A stretch of 18,799 nucleotides of DNA from CAZVLE01 sp964627855 (GTDB lineage Bacteria > Bacillota > Dethiobacteria > DTU022), in contig CAZVLE010000081.1 in the NCBI GenBank assembly GCA_964627855.1, positions 1-18,799 of the forward strand, written 5' to 3'. Shown piece after piece: positions 7,189 through 14,377 of the stretch (positions are counted from its first letter, which is position 1; each line of letters opens with the position of its first letter). Below the pieces are notes generated by a model, which was given only the letters and a program-made list of their open reading frames with translations, was not told the origin of the DNA and searched no databases. The position numbers and the translations under genes are program-made.

Positions 7189-8256
7189 TTACCAGTGATG
7201 CTTAAAGAAATTAACCTCATCAGCATAGGCTGCCGTTAAAGACTCAAGACGGGCCAATTCTTCACCAAGTAGAGTCTTGTGTTCAGCGGCAATAGTAATA
7301 TTTTCTTCCACTTCGCTAACATGAGAAATGCCAACTATAGCTGTGCTGATAGGGTGAGAGAAAACGTAGTCAAGGGCCTGCTTCATAGAGGAGATCCCTT
7401 CATCACGGAATATGCGGCTGACGGCGGTCACCTTCATGCCAATTATACCCATTTCGAGCCTGACGGCTTCCGGTAATAATTTGTCTTTAAATGAGGCATA
7501 ATGAACATCACCGGCATTGAAAGACATTAGCAAACAATCAAAGGAATAAGTTTTAATGCCCCTCAAAAGTACTTCGGGATCTTTGTGACCAGTTATACCA
7601 GTAAAGTGAATAACACCCTGGCTCTTTAATTCTTCAAGAGCTCTGATGGCACCATCTTCAGCAAGAGCACTGTTTAAATCATTATCTGTCCTGATATTAT
7701 GAAGCTGGTAGAGATCCAGATGATCTGTGCGTAAGCGTTTAAGGCTGTTCTCAATCTGACGCATCGTCCCCTCGTAACTTCGGTCAGCAGTCTTCGTGGC
7801 AAGAAAAACATCCCCGCGGCGATACTCCAATACCCGGCCAATATTGCTTTCACTGCCACCACCGCCGTAGGCCGGTGCAGTATCGATGTAATTAACCCCG
7901 AGATCAAGGGCCCGGTTGATGATTTCTTCAGCTTCATCTGCCCTGGCGCTTTGCTCCAGTGTAGATTCGCCCCCTAAACTAAAAAGTGACACGGCAAAAC
8001 CCGTTTTACCGAGCATACGCCTGTTATTAACCATAGTACCAGCTCCCTCTGAACCTGATGCCTCTTCCTCGGGCTCCTTACTTTTTCCTACCTCGACAGG
8101 AGAGCCAATGTCTCTGCCAGGGTCAACAGACTGATCTTCACCATCATCATCAGCAAAACTATCATCAAAACGACAGGCAAGACCACCAAAACCAAAGAAA
8201 AACAGAACAGCAAATATCCAACTGCTTAGTTTCTTAATAAAGGATCGCCTCTGCAT
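7189..8256 (-). CDS. Exported aldo/keto reductase with Tat-type leader
   Basis: This is an NAD(P)H-dependent aldo/keto reductase with an unusual N-terminus. Residues 1-10 are MQRRSFIKKL, close to the twin-arginine (Tat) consensus RRxFLK. A hydrophobic stretch ends in GGLAC (Cys28), a poor lipobox. Then comes an acidic, low-complexity linker (about 30-75). The reductase barrel starts near RRMLGKTGF and keeps the catalytic tetrad: Asp125 and Tyr130 in YIDTAPAYG, Lys155 in FLATKT, His186 in LYQLHN. C-terminal STAIVGISHVSEVEENI is typical of the cofactor end. The Tat route would suit an enzyme that folds around its cofactor before export. The start is ATG 8256, with GGAG 8 bases upstream; a GTG at 8265 overlaps that site. 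Confidence 0.92.
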   Translation of the reverse strand: MQRRSFIKKLSSWIFAVLFFFGFGGLACRFDDSFADDDGEDQSVDPGRDIGSPVEVGKSKEPEEEASGSEGAGTMVNNRRMLGKTGFAVSLFSLGGESTLEQSARADEAEEIINRALDLGVNYIDTAPAYGGGGSESNIGRVLEYRRGDVFLATKTADRSYEGTMRQIENSLKRLRTDHLDLYQLHNIRTDNDLNSALAEDGAIRALEELKSQGVIHFTGITGHKDPEVLLRGIKTYSFDCLLMSFNAGDVHYASFKDKLLPEAVRLEMGIIGMKVTAVSRIFRDEGISSMKQALDYVFSHPISTAIVGISHVSEVEENITIAAEHKTLLGEELARLESLTAAYADEVNFFKHHW

Positions 8257-8480
8257 ATCCAACACTCCGTTTTAGGAATTGCTGCTATTTGCATATTCGT
8301 TTTTCCTCCCCCGAAAACCTTTATTCACCCTCGCCGGCCAACCTGCCAATCATTTGCCATTACTAGAATAATAGGTAAAAAATATTTGAACATAAGCAGG
8401 TATGAGGTTTTGCAAAGCCAATATAAATAATGTCAGACAGTTTAACAGGCAAGCCGGAATAAAGGAGCCGGAAAGTCGGT

Positions 8481-8510
8481 GGCGAAACTTTGATAAAAGT
8501 ACTTTTTGCC
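8481..8510 (+). other. Imperfect stem-loop in the 441-base gene-free region 8257-8697
   Basis: GGCGAA (8481-8486) pairs with TTTGCC (8505-8510, one G-T pair). ACTTT (8487-8491) pairs with AAAGT (8496-8500) across a GATA loop, leaving a 4-base bulge. Just upstream AGCCGGAA is repeated at 8452-8459 and 8466-8473. I recognise no known riboswitch and no gene in this region. TTGACA at 8558-8563 has no matching -10. Confidence 0.3.
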
Positions 8511-8666
8511 GAGCTTAGTAAAAATGATATCAAAAACCAAAAACCTTTCCCTGGGGGTTGACATTAACAAGCGGGCTACAGGCTTTTAACGCAAACTGGG
8601 CTTTGTCTTATATGAAAATCAGAAAAGCGATTTGCTACTGAACTAAAAACTGCAGGATAGATAAAT

Positions 8667-8680
8667 TCCCTGACTAGGGA
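8667..8680 (+). promoter_or_regulatory. Small hairpin abutting the carboxypeptidase ribosome binding site
   Basis: TCCCT-GACT-AGGGA is a perfect 5-bp hairpin ending one base before AGGAG (8682-8686). CCTG within its left arm could instead pair with CAGG of the ribosome binding site, so two exclusive folds are possible. This is only suggestive of translational control. Confidence 0.25.
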
Positions 8681-8697
8681 CAGGAGATGTTTAGCTA

Positions 8698-9567
8698 ATG
8701 AAAAAATGCTTGCTCATAGCCACTATTTTTCTATACGCTTTTTACGCAGTTTCCTGCGCCAGCGGAGGTAGAGAACCTTTTACGGACAGACAACCTGAGG
8801 TAAGAGTTCTTGAGACCCTTGAAACCCGCTTGCATGATGCAGTTTCTAGCAGTGAAAAACTTGAGATGACCGCAATTGGTGAGGTACACTATGCAGACTA
8901 TCGCGCCCCTATTTGGGTTGTTTCTTATCATCCCGGCCCTGATCCTGATTACCACCTTCTGCTCTGCGGAGGAATTCATGGCAATGAACCTGCCGGAGTG
9001 GAAATAATGATTCACTTCATTGAGATGCTGGCTGACAATGAAGAAAAATATCATAATTATTCAATTGATATCATCCCTCTCATCAACCCCTGGGGGTGGA
9101 GTCACGATTTACGCTTCAACCAGCAGGGTATAGATGTTAACCGGGACTTCGCCTCTTTCGAAAGCCAGGAAGCAATATTGGTTAGCGAATTCACCACAAA
9201 AAAACGCTATGATTTGATTATTGACTGCCATGAAGATCCTGATGCATCAGGTTTCTACATTTACCAGTATGCCAACCGTAATCAGCAGTTGAGCAGAAAT
9301 ATTATTGAAGTAATTCGCAAGCTTGACTATCCAATTGAGCAGGACGTTAACATGATTATCCTTAAAACAGATGACGGTTTGATCGATGCCCCGCTGTGGG
9401 GTTTGTATTATATGAAAATGACCGGTCAGCTGAGCATGACCAATTATTTCCGTCTGAATCATAGTGACCTGGTTTACACGATTGAGACCCCAACCGAATT
9501 GCCCTGGGAGAGCCGCATCACCATGCAGCAAAAAGCGGCTGAAATGCTCATCGAAAGCCTGCAATAG
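8698..9567 (+). CDS. M14-type zinc carboxypeptidase, probable lipoprotein
   Basis: The protein starts with a charged end and a hydrophobic stretch finishing in AVSC (Cys20), so it is probably exported and perhaps lipid-anchored, although the lipobox is not ideal. The mature part has the metallocarboxypeptidase (M14/succinylglutamate desuccinylase-like) zinc set: GGIHGNEPAG with His94 and Glu97, DVNRDF (substrate-binding Asn148/Arg149 region), DCHED with third ligand His178, and catalytic Glu263 in TIETPTELPW. At 289 residues it is a single domain. Peptidoglycan peptides or scavenged peptides are likely substrates, by analogy only. AGGAG lies 11 bases before the ATG, rather far. Confidence 0.87.
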   Translation: MKKCLLIATIFLYAFYAVSCASGGREPFTDRQPEVRVLETLETRLHDAVSSSEKLEMTAIGEVHYADYRAPIWVVSYHPGPDPDYHLLLCGGIHGNEPAGVEIMIHFIEMLADNEEKYHNYSIDIIPLINPWGWSHDLRFNQQGIDVNRDFASFESQEAILVSEFTTKKRYDLIIDCHEDPDASGFYIYQYANRNQQLSRNIIEVIRKLDYPIEQDVNMIILKTDDGLIDAPLWGLYYMKMTGQLSMTNYFRLNHSDLVYTIETPTELPWESRITMQQKAAEMLIESLQ

Positions 9568-9594
9568 AAAAAGCACAAGCCGGGAGATTATCCG

Positions 9595-9645
9595 CTCTGA
9601 CGAAAGAAACTGATTATGCAAATTGGTGGCAGACAGAGTTTTTTT
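9595..9645 (+). terminator. Probable intrinsic terminator after the carboxypeptidase gene
   Basis: CTCTG (9595-9599) pairs with CAGAG (9634-9638), which runs straight into seven T residues (9639-9645). An inner stem ACTGATT/AATTGGT with two G-T pairs and an ATGCA loop supports the fold. It lies 28 bases after the stop codon. The outer stem is short, so strength is uncertain. Confidence 0.5.
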
Positions 9646-9721
9646 CTGTAAATTCTACAGTCCGGGGATAAAAATTCCAGGAAGGACAAAAATAACCTGG
9701 CCTTTTGCCAATTCTTTTAAA

Positions 9722-9749
9722 TTGACATGAACAATGCCTTTTTGATACT
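9722..9749 (+). promoter_or_regulatory. Promoter for the Fe-S protein gene
   Basis: A perfect -35 TTGACA (9722-9727) is followed after 16 bases by GATACT (9744-9749), 4 of 6 matches to TATAAT. Transcription near 9756 fits the ATG at 9792. Confidence 0.5.
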
Positions 9750-9791
9750 ATTTCTTCATAATTACAATCAGAAACGGGGTCATCAGCGAAT

Positions 9792-10859
9792 ATGAAAAAG
9801 GACTTATACAGGCAACTGCAAGAAAAACTGGACGGTTACGCGGTTGGTTTCCCGGCAACCGAATCAGGCGTAGAAATTGAGATCCTCAAAAAGCTATTTA
9901 GCGAAGAAGATGCAGAAATCTTTCTAAATCTAACACCCTCGGTGGAAAAACCGCAGGATATCGCCGCTCGCTTGAACCTGCCGGAAAAAGAGTTAAGCGA
10001 AAAACTTGAAGATATGGCTTCACGGGGACTGCTTTTTCGCCTGAAGCGAAATAGTGAGGCAAAATATGGCGCCACTGCATTCATCCACGGCATATTTGAA
10101 TTTCAACTGCCCCGTATCGATCAGGAGCTCTCCACCCTGATGGAACGTTACCTGGATGAGGGTTTGGACAAGTCAATGATCAATGTTAAAGGTACCTTTT
10201 TGCGAACCATACCGATTGCCAAGTCAATTGCCCCTGAACACCATATTGCCTCGTTAGATGACGCCGCAGCCATTTTAAGGCAGGCCACAAAAATCGTCCT
10301 GGCCGATTGTATCTGCCGCAAAAGTAAAAATTTAACCGGTGACTCCTGCAAAGCGCCGCTTGAAGTTTGCTTTCTCTTTGGCTCAATGGGTCAATACTAC
10401 CTGGATAACCAGATGGGCAGGGAAATAGATACCGAGGAGGCAATCAAGATCGTGGCCAAAGCCCAGGAAGCTGGTCTGGTAACCCAGCCGGCCACATCGG
10501 CTAATCCAACCGGGATGTGCAACTGCTGCGGAGACTGCTGCGGGGTACTGGCCTCAATAAAAAGAGCTCCTTCTCCGGCCGACCTGGTTTATTCAAATAA
10601 TTTTGCCACGGTTGATAGTGATCAATGCACATGGTGCGGAGAATGCGCTGAAAGTTGCCATATGGCTGCGATCGAAATTGCGGAAGACGGCCCGGCCAAC
10701 ATCCTGGAAAACCGCTGTATAGGCTGCGGAGTATGCGTGCCCCGCTGTCCTTCCGAAGCCATTACCCTGAAAGAAAAACCGGCCCATAAACGCCAGCCAT
10801 TACCGCAAAACAGCCTTGAGCAGATGATGCAAATGCAAATAGTAAGAAGTCAACCCTGA
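9792..10859 (+). CDS. Winged-helix/4Fe-4S dicluster ferredoxin protein
   Basis: Residues ~28-90 look like a winged-helix module (DIAARLNLPEKELSEKLEDM, then GLLFRLKR). The middle is cysteine-rich: DCICRK (C173, C175), C186, C193 and CNCCGDCCG (C243, C245, C246, C249, C250), which could bind a further metal centre. The C-terminus is a two-cluster ferredoxin: CTWCGECAESC (279, 282, 285, 289) and CIGCGVCVPRC (309, 312, 315, 319). No signal peptide is seen. Proteins of this build occur in anaerobes and are annotated only as 4Fe-4S proteins. A redox-sensing or electron-transfer role is inference. Convergence with hypBA may be chance. The ribosome binding site (GGGG, 9776-9779) is weak. Confidence 0.9.
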   Translation: MKKDLYRQLQEKLDGYAVGFPATESGVEIEILKKLFSEEDAEIFLNLTPSVEKPQDIAARLNLPEKELSEKLEDMASRGLLFRLKRNSEAKYGATAFIHGIFEFQLPRIDQELSTLMERYLDEGLDKSMINVKGTFLRTIPIAKSIAPEHHIASLDDAAAILRQATKIVLADCICRKSKNLTGDSCKAPLEVCFLFGSMGQYYLDNQMGREIDTEEAIKIVAKAQEAGLVTQPATSANPTGMCNCCGDCCGVLASIKRAPSPADLVYSNNFATVDSDQCTWCGECAESCHMAAIEIAEDGPANILENRCIGCGVCVPRCPSEAITLKEKPAHKRQPLPQNSLEQMMQMQIVRSQP

Positions 10860-10866
10860 TAAATTT

Positions 10867-10883
10867 AAGCAGTTCAGCTGCTT
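10867..10883. terminator. Hairpin between the Fe-S gene and hypB
   Basis: AAGCAG-TTCAG-CTGCTT is a perfect 6-bp stem spanning the 14-base gap and the last codons of hypB. On the minus strand it is followed by AAATTTAT, a weak T-containing tail. It may end transcription of one or both convergent units. Confidence 0.3.
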
Positions 10884-11548
10884 TGCTTGACCTTATTAAT
10901 TTCATCATCAAGCCAGTCACACCATTGATCCAAACCTTCTCCGGTCTTAGAGGAGGTTTGGAAGATTTTCATGGCGGGGTTCAACCTGTGCACTCTTTCC
11001 TCAAGCAGGCTCATGTCAAAATCAGAACTGCCCAGGTAATCGACCTTACTGATGACCAGGGCATCGCACACAGAAAACATTAGCGGGTATTTAAGGGCTT
11101 TATCATCACCTTCGGGAACACTTAATAGCATCACCTTTTTGTTGGCCCCTAAATCAAACTCGGCGGGACAAACCAGGTTGCCAATATTTTCTATGATCAG
11201 GACATCAAACAGAGCTAATTCAAGACCGGCAAGAGCTTCCCCGATCATCGGCGCATCAAGATGGCATGCTCCCCCTGTGCGCAGTTGAACAGCAGGCACA
11301 TTTTCAGCAGCAACCCGGTCCGCATCAACCTGCGATTCGATATCTCCTTCGATTACAGCAAAGCGATAGCTCTGTTTCATCCGGCGCAGGGTCTCAATGA
11401 TCAAGCTGGTTTTACCGGCCCCTGGTGAAGCCATCAAGTTAAGCATGAAAATCCTGTTTTCCTTGAGCTGCGCCCTGATTTCTGCAGCCAGGTTCCGGTT
11501 ATCGGAAAGAATGCTTTCCCTGACATCGATCATGCGTACCTTATCCAC
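10874..11548 (-). CDS. hypB: HypB, GTPase for [NiFe]-hydrogenase nickel insertion
   Basis: HypB is the SIMIBI-class GTPase that works with HypA to load nickel into [NiFe]-hydrogenase large subunits. The P-loop ASPGAGKTSL (Lys46) is followed by EGDIESQVDADR and the metal site at the dimer interface: GGACHLD (Cys95, His96) and GNLVCPAEFDLG (Cys127). SKVDYL is the guanine-specificity motif. It has neither the N-terminal CxxCGC high-affinity nickel motif nor a His-rich stretch, so it is a minimal HypB of 224 residues. The start GTG overlaps the hypA stop by one base (TAGTG), which indicates translational coupling. No hydrogenase structural gene is in the window. Confidence 0.96.
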   Translation of the reverse strand: MDKVRMIDVRESILSDNRNLAAEIRAQLKENRIFMLNLMASPGAGKTSLIIETLRRMKQSYRFAVIEGDIESQVDADRVAAENVPAVQLRTGGACHLDAPMIGEALAGLELALFDVLIIENIGNLVCPAEFDLGANKKVMLLSVPEGDDKALKYPLMFSVCDALVISKVDYLGSSDFDMSLLEERVHRLNPAMKIFQTSSKTGEGLDQWCDWLDDEINKVKQSS

Positions 11549-11895
11549 TAGATCACCCCGATGCTTTCAATTAAAAATTCATTACCCCCGACCAGCTCAT
11601 TTTCCAGGCCTCCGCAGGCTGGGCACTGGAGATCATCTCTCCTGATATCAGCATGGAATAAACCTGTGCAGGCAGCACATCTGAGCGACAGGGGAACCTT
11701 TTTTAATACAATCTCTGCTCCTTCAGCAATTGTTTCACGGCTCAGGTAGTCGAAATAGCGCTGCAGCCATTCCTCTGTCAGGTCTCGCAATTCACCGGCC
11801 TGCAGGTTAATGCTGACCACGCGGCTGGCCTGGTTTTCTTCCGCATACTTCAAAACTATTTTAAGCACTTCCCCGGTAATTGCCAGCTCGTGAAT
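11548..11895 (-). CDS. hypA: HypA, hydrogenase nickel metallochaperone, apparent AUU start
   Basis: HypA passes nickel to HypB and the hydrogenase precursor. The zinc finger (RCAAC, then QCPACGG) and the C-terminal part are intact, and 115 residues from this start is the normal family length. In HypA the Met1 amine and His2 bind nickel, and the N-terminus is nearly always MHE. Here the sequence reads (I)HELAIT with AUU at 11895-11893 in the Met1 position, and AAGGAG ends 8 bases before it. In-frame ATG 11925 or GTG 11934 would add 10 or 13 residues in front of the His, have no ribosome binding site, and would bury the nickel site. AUU initiation or a base error are the options. Confidence 0.96.
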   Translation of the reverse strand: MHELAITGEVLKIVLKYAEENQASRVVSINLQAGELRDLTEEWLQRYFDYLSRETIAEGAEIVLKKVPLSLRCAACTGLFHADIRRDDLQCPACGGLENELVGGNEFLIESIGVI

Positions 11896-11903
11896 GACGA
11901 AAA

Positions 11904-11909
11904 CTCCTT
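11904..11909 (-). promoter_or_regulatory. hypA ribosome binding site that fixes the AUU start
   Basis: AAGGAG on the minus strand is followed by 8 bases (TTTTCGTC) and then AUU-CAC-GAG. If the upstream ATG 11925 were used this site would lie inside the coding region and be wasted. Confidence 0.7.
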
Positions 11910-11976
11910 TCCTTCTAAAGACCATAAAGGCCACAGTTGTGCCTGCTGATGGCCGGCGTTGCTAATATTGTAATTA

Positions 11977-11982
11977 ATTATA
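11977..11982 (-). promoter_or_regulatory. Candidate -10 box for hypAB
   Basis: A perfect TATAAT on the minus strand would start transcription near 11970, about 75 bases before the hypA AUU. No convincing -35 is seen at 16-18 bases, so this is tentative. Confidence 0.3.
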
Positions 11983-12094
11983 GCCCTGATGGCAACAAAC
12001 CTGATTTCCTTTAAAAGTTTTTCATGCCGTTGCAGGCAGGATTACCGAAAAATAGCCCGAACCTCTATTTTAGAAAAACATATACCTGGAGGGG

Positions 12095-12163
12095 ATGATC
12101 AAAGAGCAGTCCATAAAACAGTATCAGGACATCTTGTTGTTTAGTGATTCAATAATAGTTTAG
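12095..12163 (+). CDS. Possible 22-codon leader ORF upstream of the membrane protein
   Basis: ATG 12095 opens a frame MIKEQSIKQYQDILLFSDSI plus two residues, ending at TAG 12161-12163, three bases before the AGGAGG of the next gene. GGAGGGG (12088-12094) directly touches the ATG, closer than is usual, so it may not be translated. It matches no family I know. The rest of the 284-base gap from hypA to 12180 shows no other gene. Confidence 0.2.
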   Translation: MIKEQSIKQYQDILLFSDSIIV

Positions 12164-12179
12164 ACAGGAGGCTTTACCG

Positions 12180-12833
12180 ATGACTGAAGCTACGCTGCAA
12201 GCGCTTGAAGGCTTGAGGGATTTAACCACCTTTAAATGGTACGGTATCTCCCTGTTGTTAATCGTCTTTTATATTTACAGCAAGGAAATTAGACTGGCCC
12301 GCACAACAGGAAACTGGGATGCCCTTTTTTGTGCCCTGGCAGTATTCGGCATGGATTTCTTCAATGAAACCTGGAATGGTTGGGTTATGCACCTGACCGG
12401 TTATTCCGCTTTTTGGACCGTGCCGGGCGAAACAGCGCTGCGCACGATGGTTGGTTGGAACCTGGAAATCATGTTCATGTTCTCCCTGGCCGGTTTTGTC
12501 TTCTACTACAGCCTTTCTGATAGCACCATTGAAAAAATCTTAGGGCTGCCCGAAAAATGGGTTATGGCTGTTTTCCTGGCCGCTTTTGCAGTTTTTGTCG
12601 AATGCCTCCTTAATATCGGCGGCCACCTTGTCTGGGTCTACCCCTTCTGGGAACTATCCTTTAAAGGAGTCTGGCTAATCTTCCTGATCGGTTACTTCCA
12701 TTTTTTCTGTGCCGCCATCTGGGTAATCACCAGGAAGACAATGAAGGAAAAAATAATAATTCTTGCCGGGATCTACCTGCTGCCAATTATTATGAACATT
12801 GTGGCCCTGGGTATACTGGGCTGGGTCTATTAG
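12180..12833 (+). CDS. Six-helix integral membrane protein of unknown function
   Basis: I do not recognise this family. The 217-residue protein has about six hydrophobic segments (near residues 18-35, 44-65, 90-110, 125-150, 157-180 and 188-215) and no signal peptide. Unusual polar groups lie in or next to the membrane: MDFFNETWNGW (about 60-70), WNLE near 95, and FVECLLNIGGHLVW (about 139-152). Such acidic, Asn and His residues suggest a ligand, ion or metal site, but this is inference. The ATG has AGGAGG with a 9-base gap. The next gene on the same strand begins 52 bases later, so the two may be co-transcribed. Confidence 0.8.
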   Translation: MTEATLQALEGLRDLTTFKWYGISLLLIVFYIYSKEIRLARTTGNWDALFCALAVFGMDFFNETWNGWVMHLTGYSAFWTVPGETALRTMVGWNLEIMFMFSLAGFVFYYSLSDSTIEKILGLPEKWVMAVFLAAFAVFVECLLNIGGHLVWVYPFWELSFKGVWLIFLIGYFHFFCAAIWVITRKTMKEKIIILAGIYLLPIIMNIVALGILGWVY

Positions 12834-12884
12834 CATTTAAGGCATCGAAAAACCAGTTCTATAAAATTTAAAGGAGAATGATCG

Positions 12885-14345
12885 GTGGGTTTGAATCTGA
12901 AAACACTTTGCCTTTTCATAGTCATTTCAGTCTTCTTGGCCGGACTGCCCAACCCAGGATTAGCTTCTACACCTCATGAAGGGCTTCTTCACTCCGGAAT
13001 CACAGAAGATTCTCCTGGAACAGATAGCAAATACCCCTCAGATCGACCGGATCATAATTTGCTCATCCCAATTCGGCAAACCTCTCAATCAAAAGACTTC
13101 CTGAAAACAGGCTCTTTTTTCCTGGTTCAAGATAGCTGGGAAAAGTGGGGAGCACTGGAGCAGTTGAGTTATTCAACCTCCCATCCGGGAGGAATAGAAT
13201 TGAGTCCGGTCCATGGAGAAACCCGCCGGCAGGGTGTTTTCACTACGAAAGTGCTTGAGACTGAGAAAGCTTTCTCTCACCTTGTCCCCTTCTGGAATGT
13301 CATCACTCCGGGTGACAGCGAGGTAATAATAGAAGTCAGGGTCAAGATCGCTGACACAAGATGGACTGACTGGCAGCAGTTGGGGATATGGGGTCAGAAT
13401 ATTAAATCTCGCTCTTATTCCAACAACAGCTCTAACCAGGGTTATCCTTTTCGCGTAGATATAGACATCTTTGAAATACTGCATGAAGCAAGAGCCAGTC
13501 ATTACCAGATGCGCATTACCCTTAAAGATTCATCGGGTAGTAATTCCCCGGTGTTAACCTCCCTTGGGGCTACAACCTACAGCCATGAAACTGAACCCTC
13601 TTCAACAGCTAACTCTGATTGGGTAGGTGAATTAATGGTTCCCCGGCGCTCCCAAATGTTAGAAGGCGCCTCCATTAGAAATAATATTTGTGGTCCGGTC
13701 TGTCTCGCCATGGTTCTCGAATATCTTGGTCACCGCGAATCATCATCTTCAGTTGCCTCCCACTGTTACGATCACGGTGCTAAAATTTATGGTAACTGGT
13801 CATTTAACGTAGCCTATGCCGGCAGCCTGGGCTACAGAGCATATATAAACTATTTTCACAGTCTTGAAAACGTAAAGGAACATATTGCCAGAGGCAATCC
13901 GGTCATAGCCAGTATTCGATTTGGTCCTGGAGAATTAAAAAACTCCCCTATTAACTCAACAATCGGTCACCTCGTTGTAATAACTGGCTTCAAAGTTGAT
14001 GAAGATGGAACAGAGTGGGTTATTGTAAACGACCCATCGGCACCAGACAGCCACAGTGTGCGTCGTGAATACCTGGCCAGTGAATTTCAGGAGGCCTGGA
14101 TAGGAATTGTTTACATCATAGAAAAAAGTCAAAACACTGCTCAATTAAAAACTCTGCAAGGCGACCTGAATATGGATGGCAGCACAGATGTTAAAGATGT
14201 CATTATTGCGATGCGGCACATTTTGGAGGTGGATATTCTAACGAAGGAGTTAACGGTTAAAGCAGATATTAATAACGATGGTGAAGTAAATATTTTAGAT
14301 GTTGTGCTAATTATGCAAGAAGCACTGGGAATAGTTAGCCGATAA
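12885..14345 (+). CDS. Secreted C39-like cysteine peptidase with C-terminal dockerin
   Basis: A signal peptide (about 1-27, ending PGLA) is followed by an N-terminal beta-rich region (about 85-230) often found before such peptidase domains. A C39_2-type papain-like domain (about 250-415) follows. It has a Gln at 257, catalytic Cys269 in NICGPVCLAMVLEYLG, His362 in GHLVVITGF and Asn382/Asp383 in VNDPSAP. Residues 426-486 are a type I dockerin with two calcium-binding repeats, GDLNMDGSTDVKD and ADINNDGEVNILD, each carrying the Asp/Asn pattern at positions 1, 3, 5, 9 and 12. Dockerins bind cohesins, so the enzyme may attach to a scaffold or surface protein. No cohesin or S-layer motif is in the window. 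The GTG start has GGAG 8 bases upstream. Confidence 0.9.
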   Translation: MGLNLKTLCLFIVISVFLAGLPNPGLASTPHEGLLHSGITEDSPGTDSKYPSDRPDHNLLIPIRQTSQSKDFLKTGSFFLVQDSWEKWGALEQLSYSTSHPGGIELSPVHGETRRQGVFTTKVLETEKAFSHLVPFWNVITPGDSEVIIEVRVKIADTRWTDWQQLGIWGQNIKSRSYSNNSSNQGYPFRVDIDIFEILHEARASHYQMRITLKDSSGSNSPVLTSLGATTYSHETEPSSTANSDWVGELMVPRRSQMLEGASIRNNICGPVCLAMVLEYLGHRESSSSVASHCYDHGAKIYGNWSFNVAYAGSLGYRAYINYFHSLENVKEHIARGNPVIASIRFGPGELKNSPINSTIGHLVVITGFKVDEDGTEWVIVNDPSAPDSHSVRREYLASEFQEAWIGIVYIIEKSQNTAQLKTLQGDLNMDGSTDVKDVIIAMRHILEVDILTKELTVKADINNDGEVNILDVVLIMQEALGIVSR

Positions 14346-14377
14346 TTAAATTTACCATGATACTACAAATATAGCTT

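Noticed and set aside
8558..8563. TTGACA as a -35 box for the carboxypeptidase gene
   Set aside because: At 16-18 bases downstream the sequence is GGCTTT or similar, with no -10 resemblance.
8257..8697. Cobalamin or cyclic-di-GMP riboswitch, suggested by AGCCGGAA and ACGCAAA fragments
   Set aside because: The conserved core boxes of both families are missing, and only short matches occur.
9677..9700. CCAGG/CCTGG inverted repeat as a terminator
   Set aside because: The stem is only 5 bp with a 14-base loop and a short interrupted T run; the CTCTG/CAGAG-T7 structure upstream is better.
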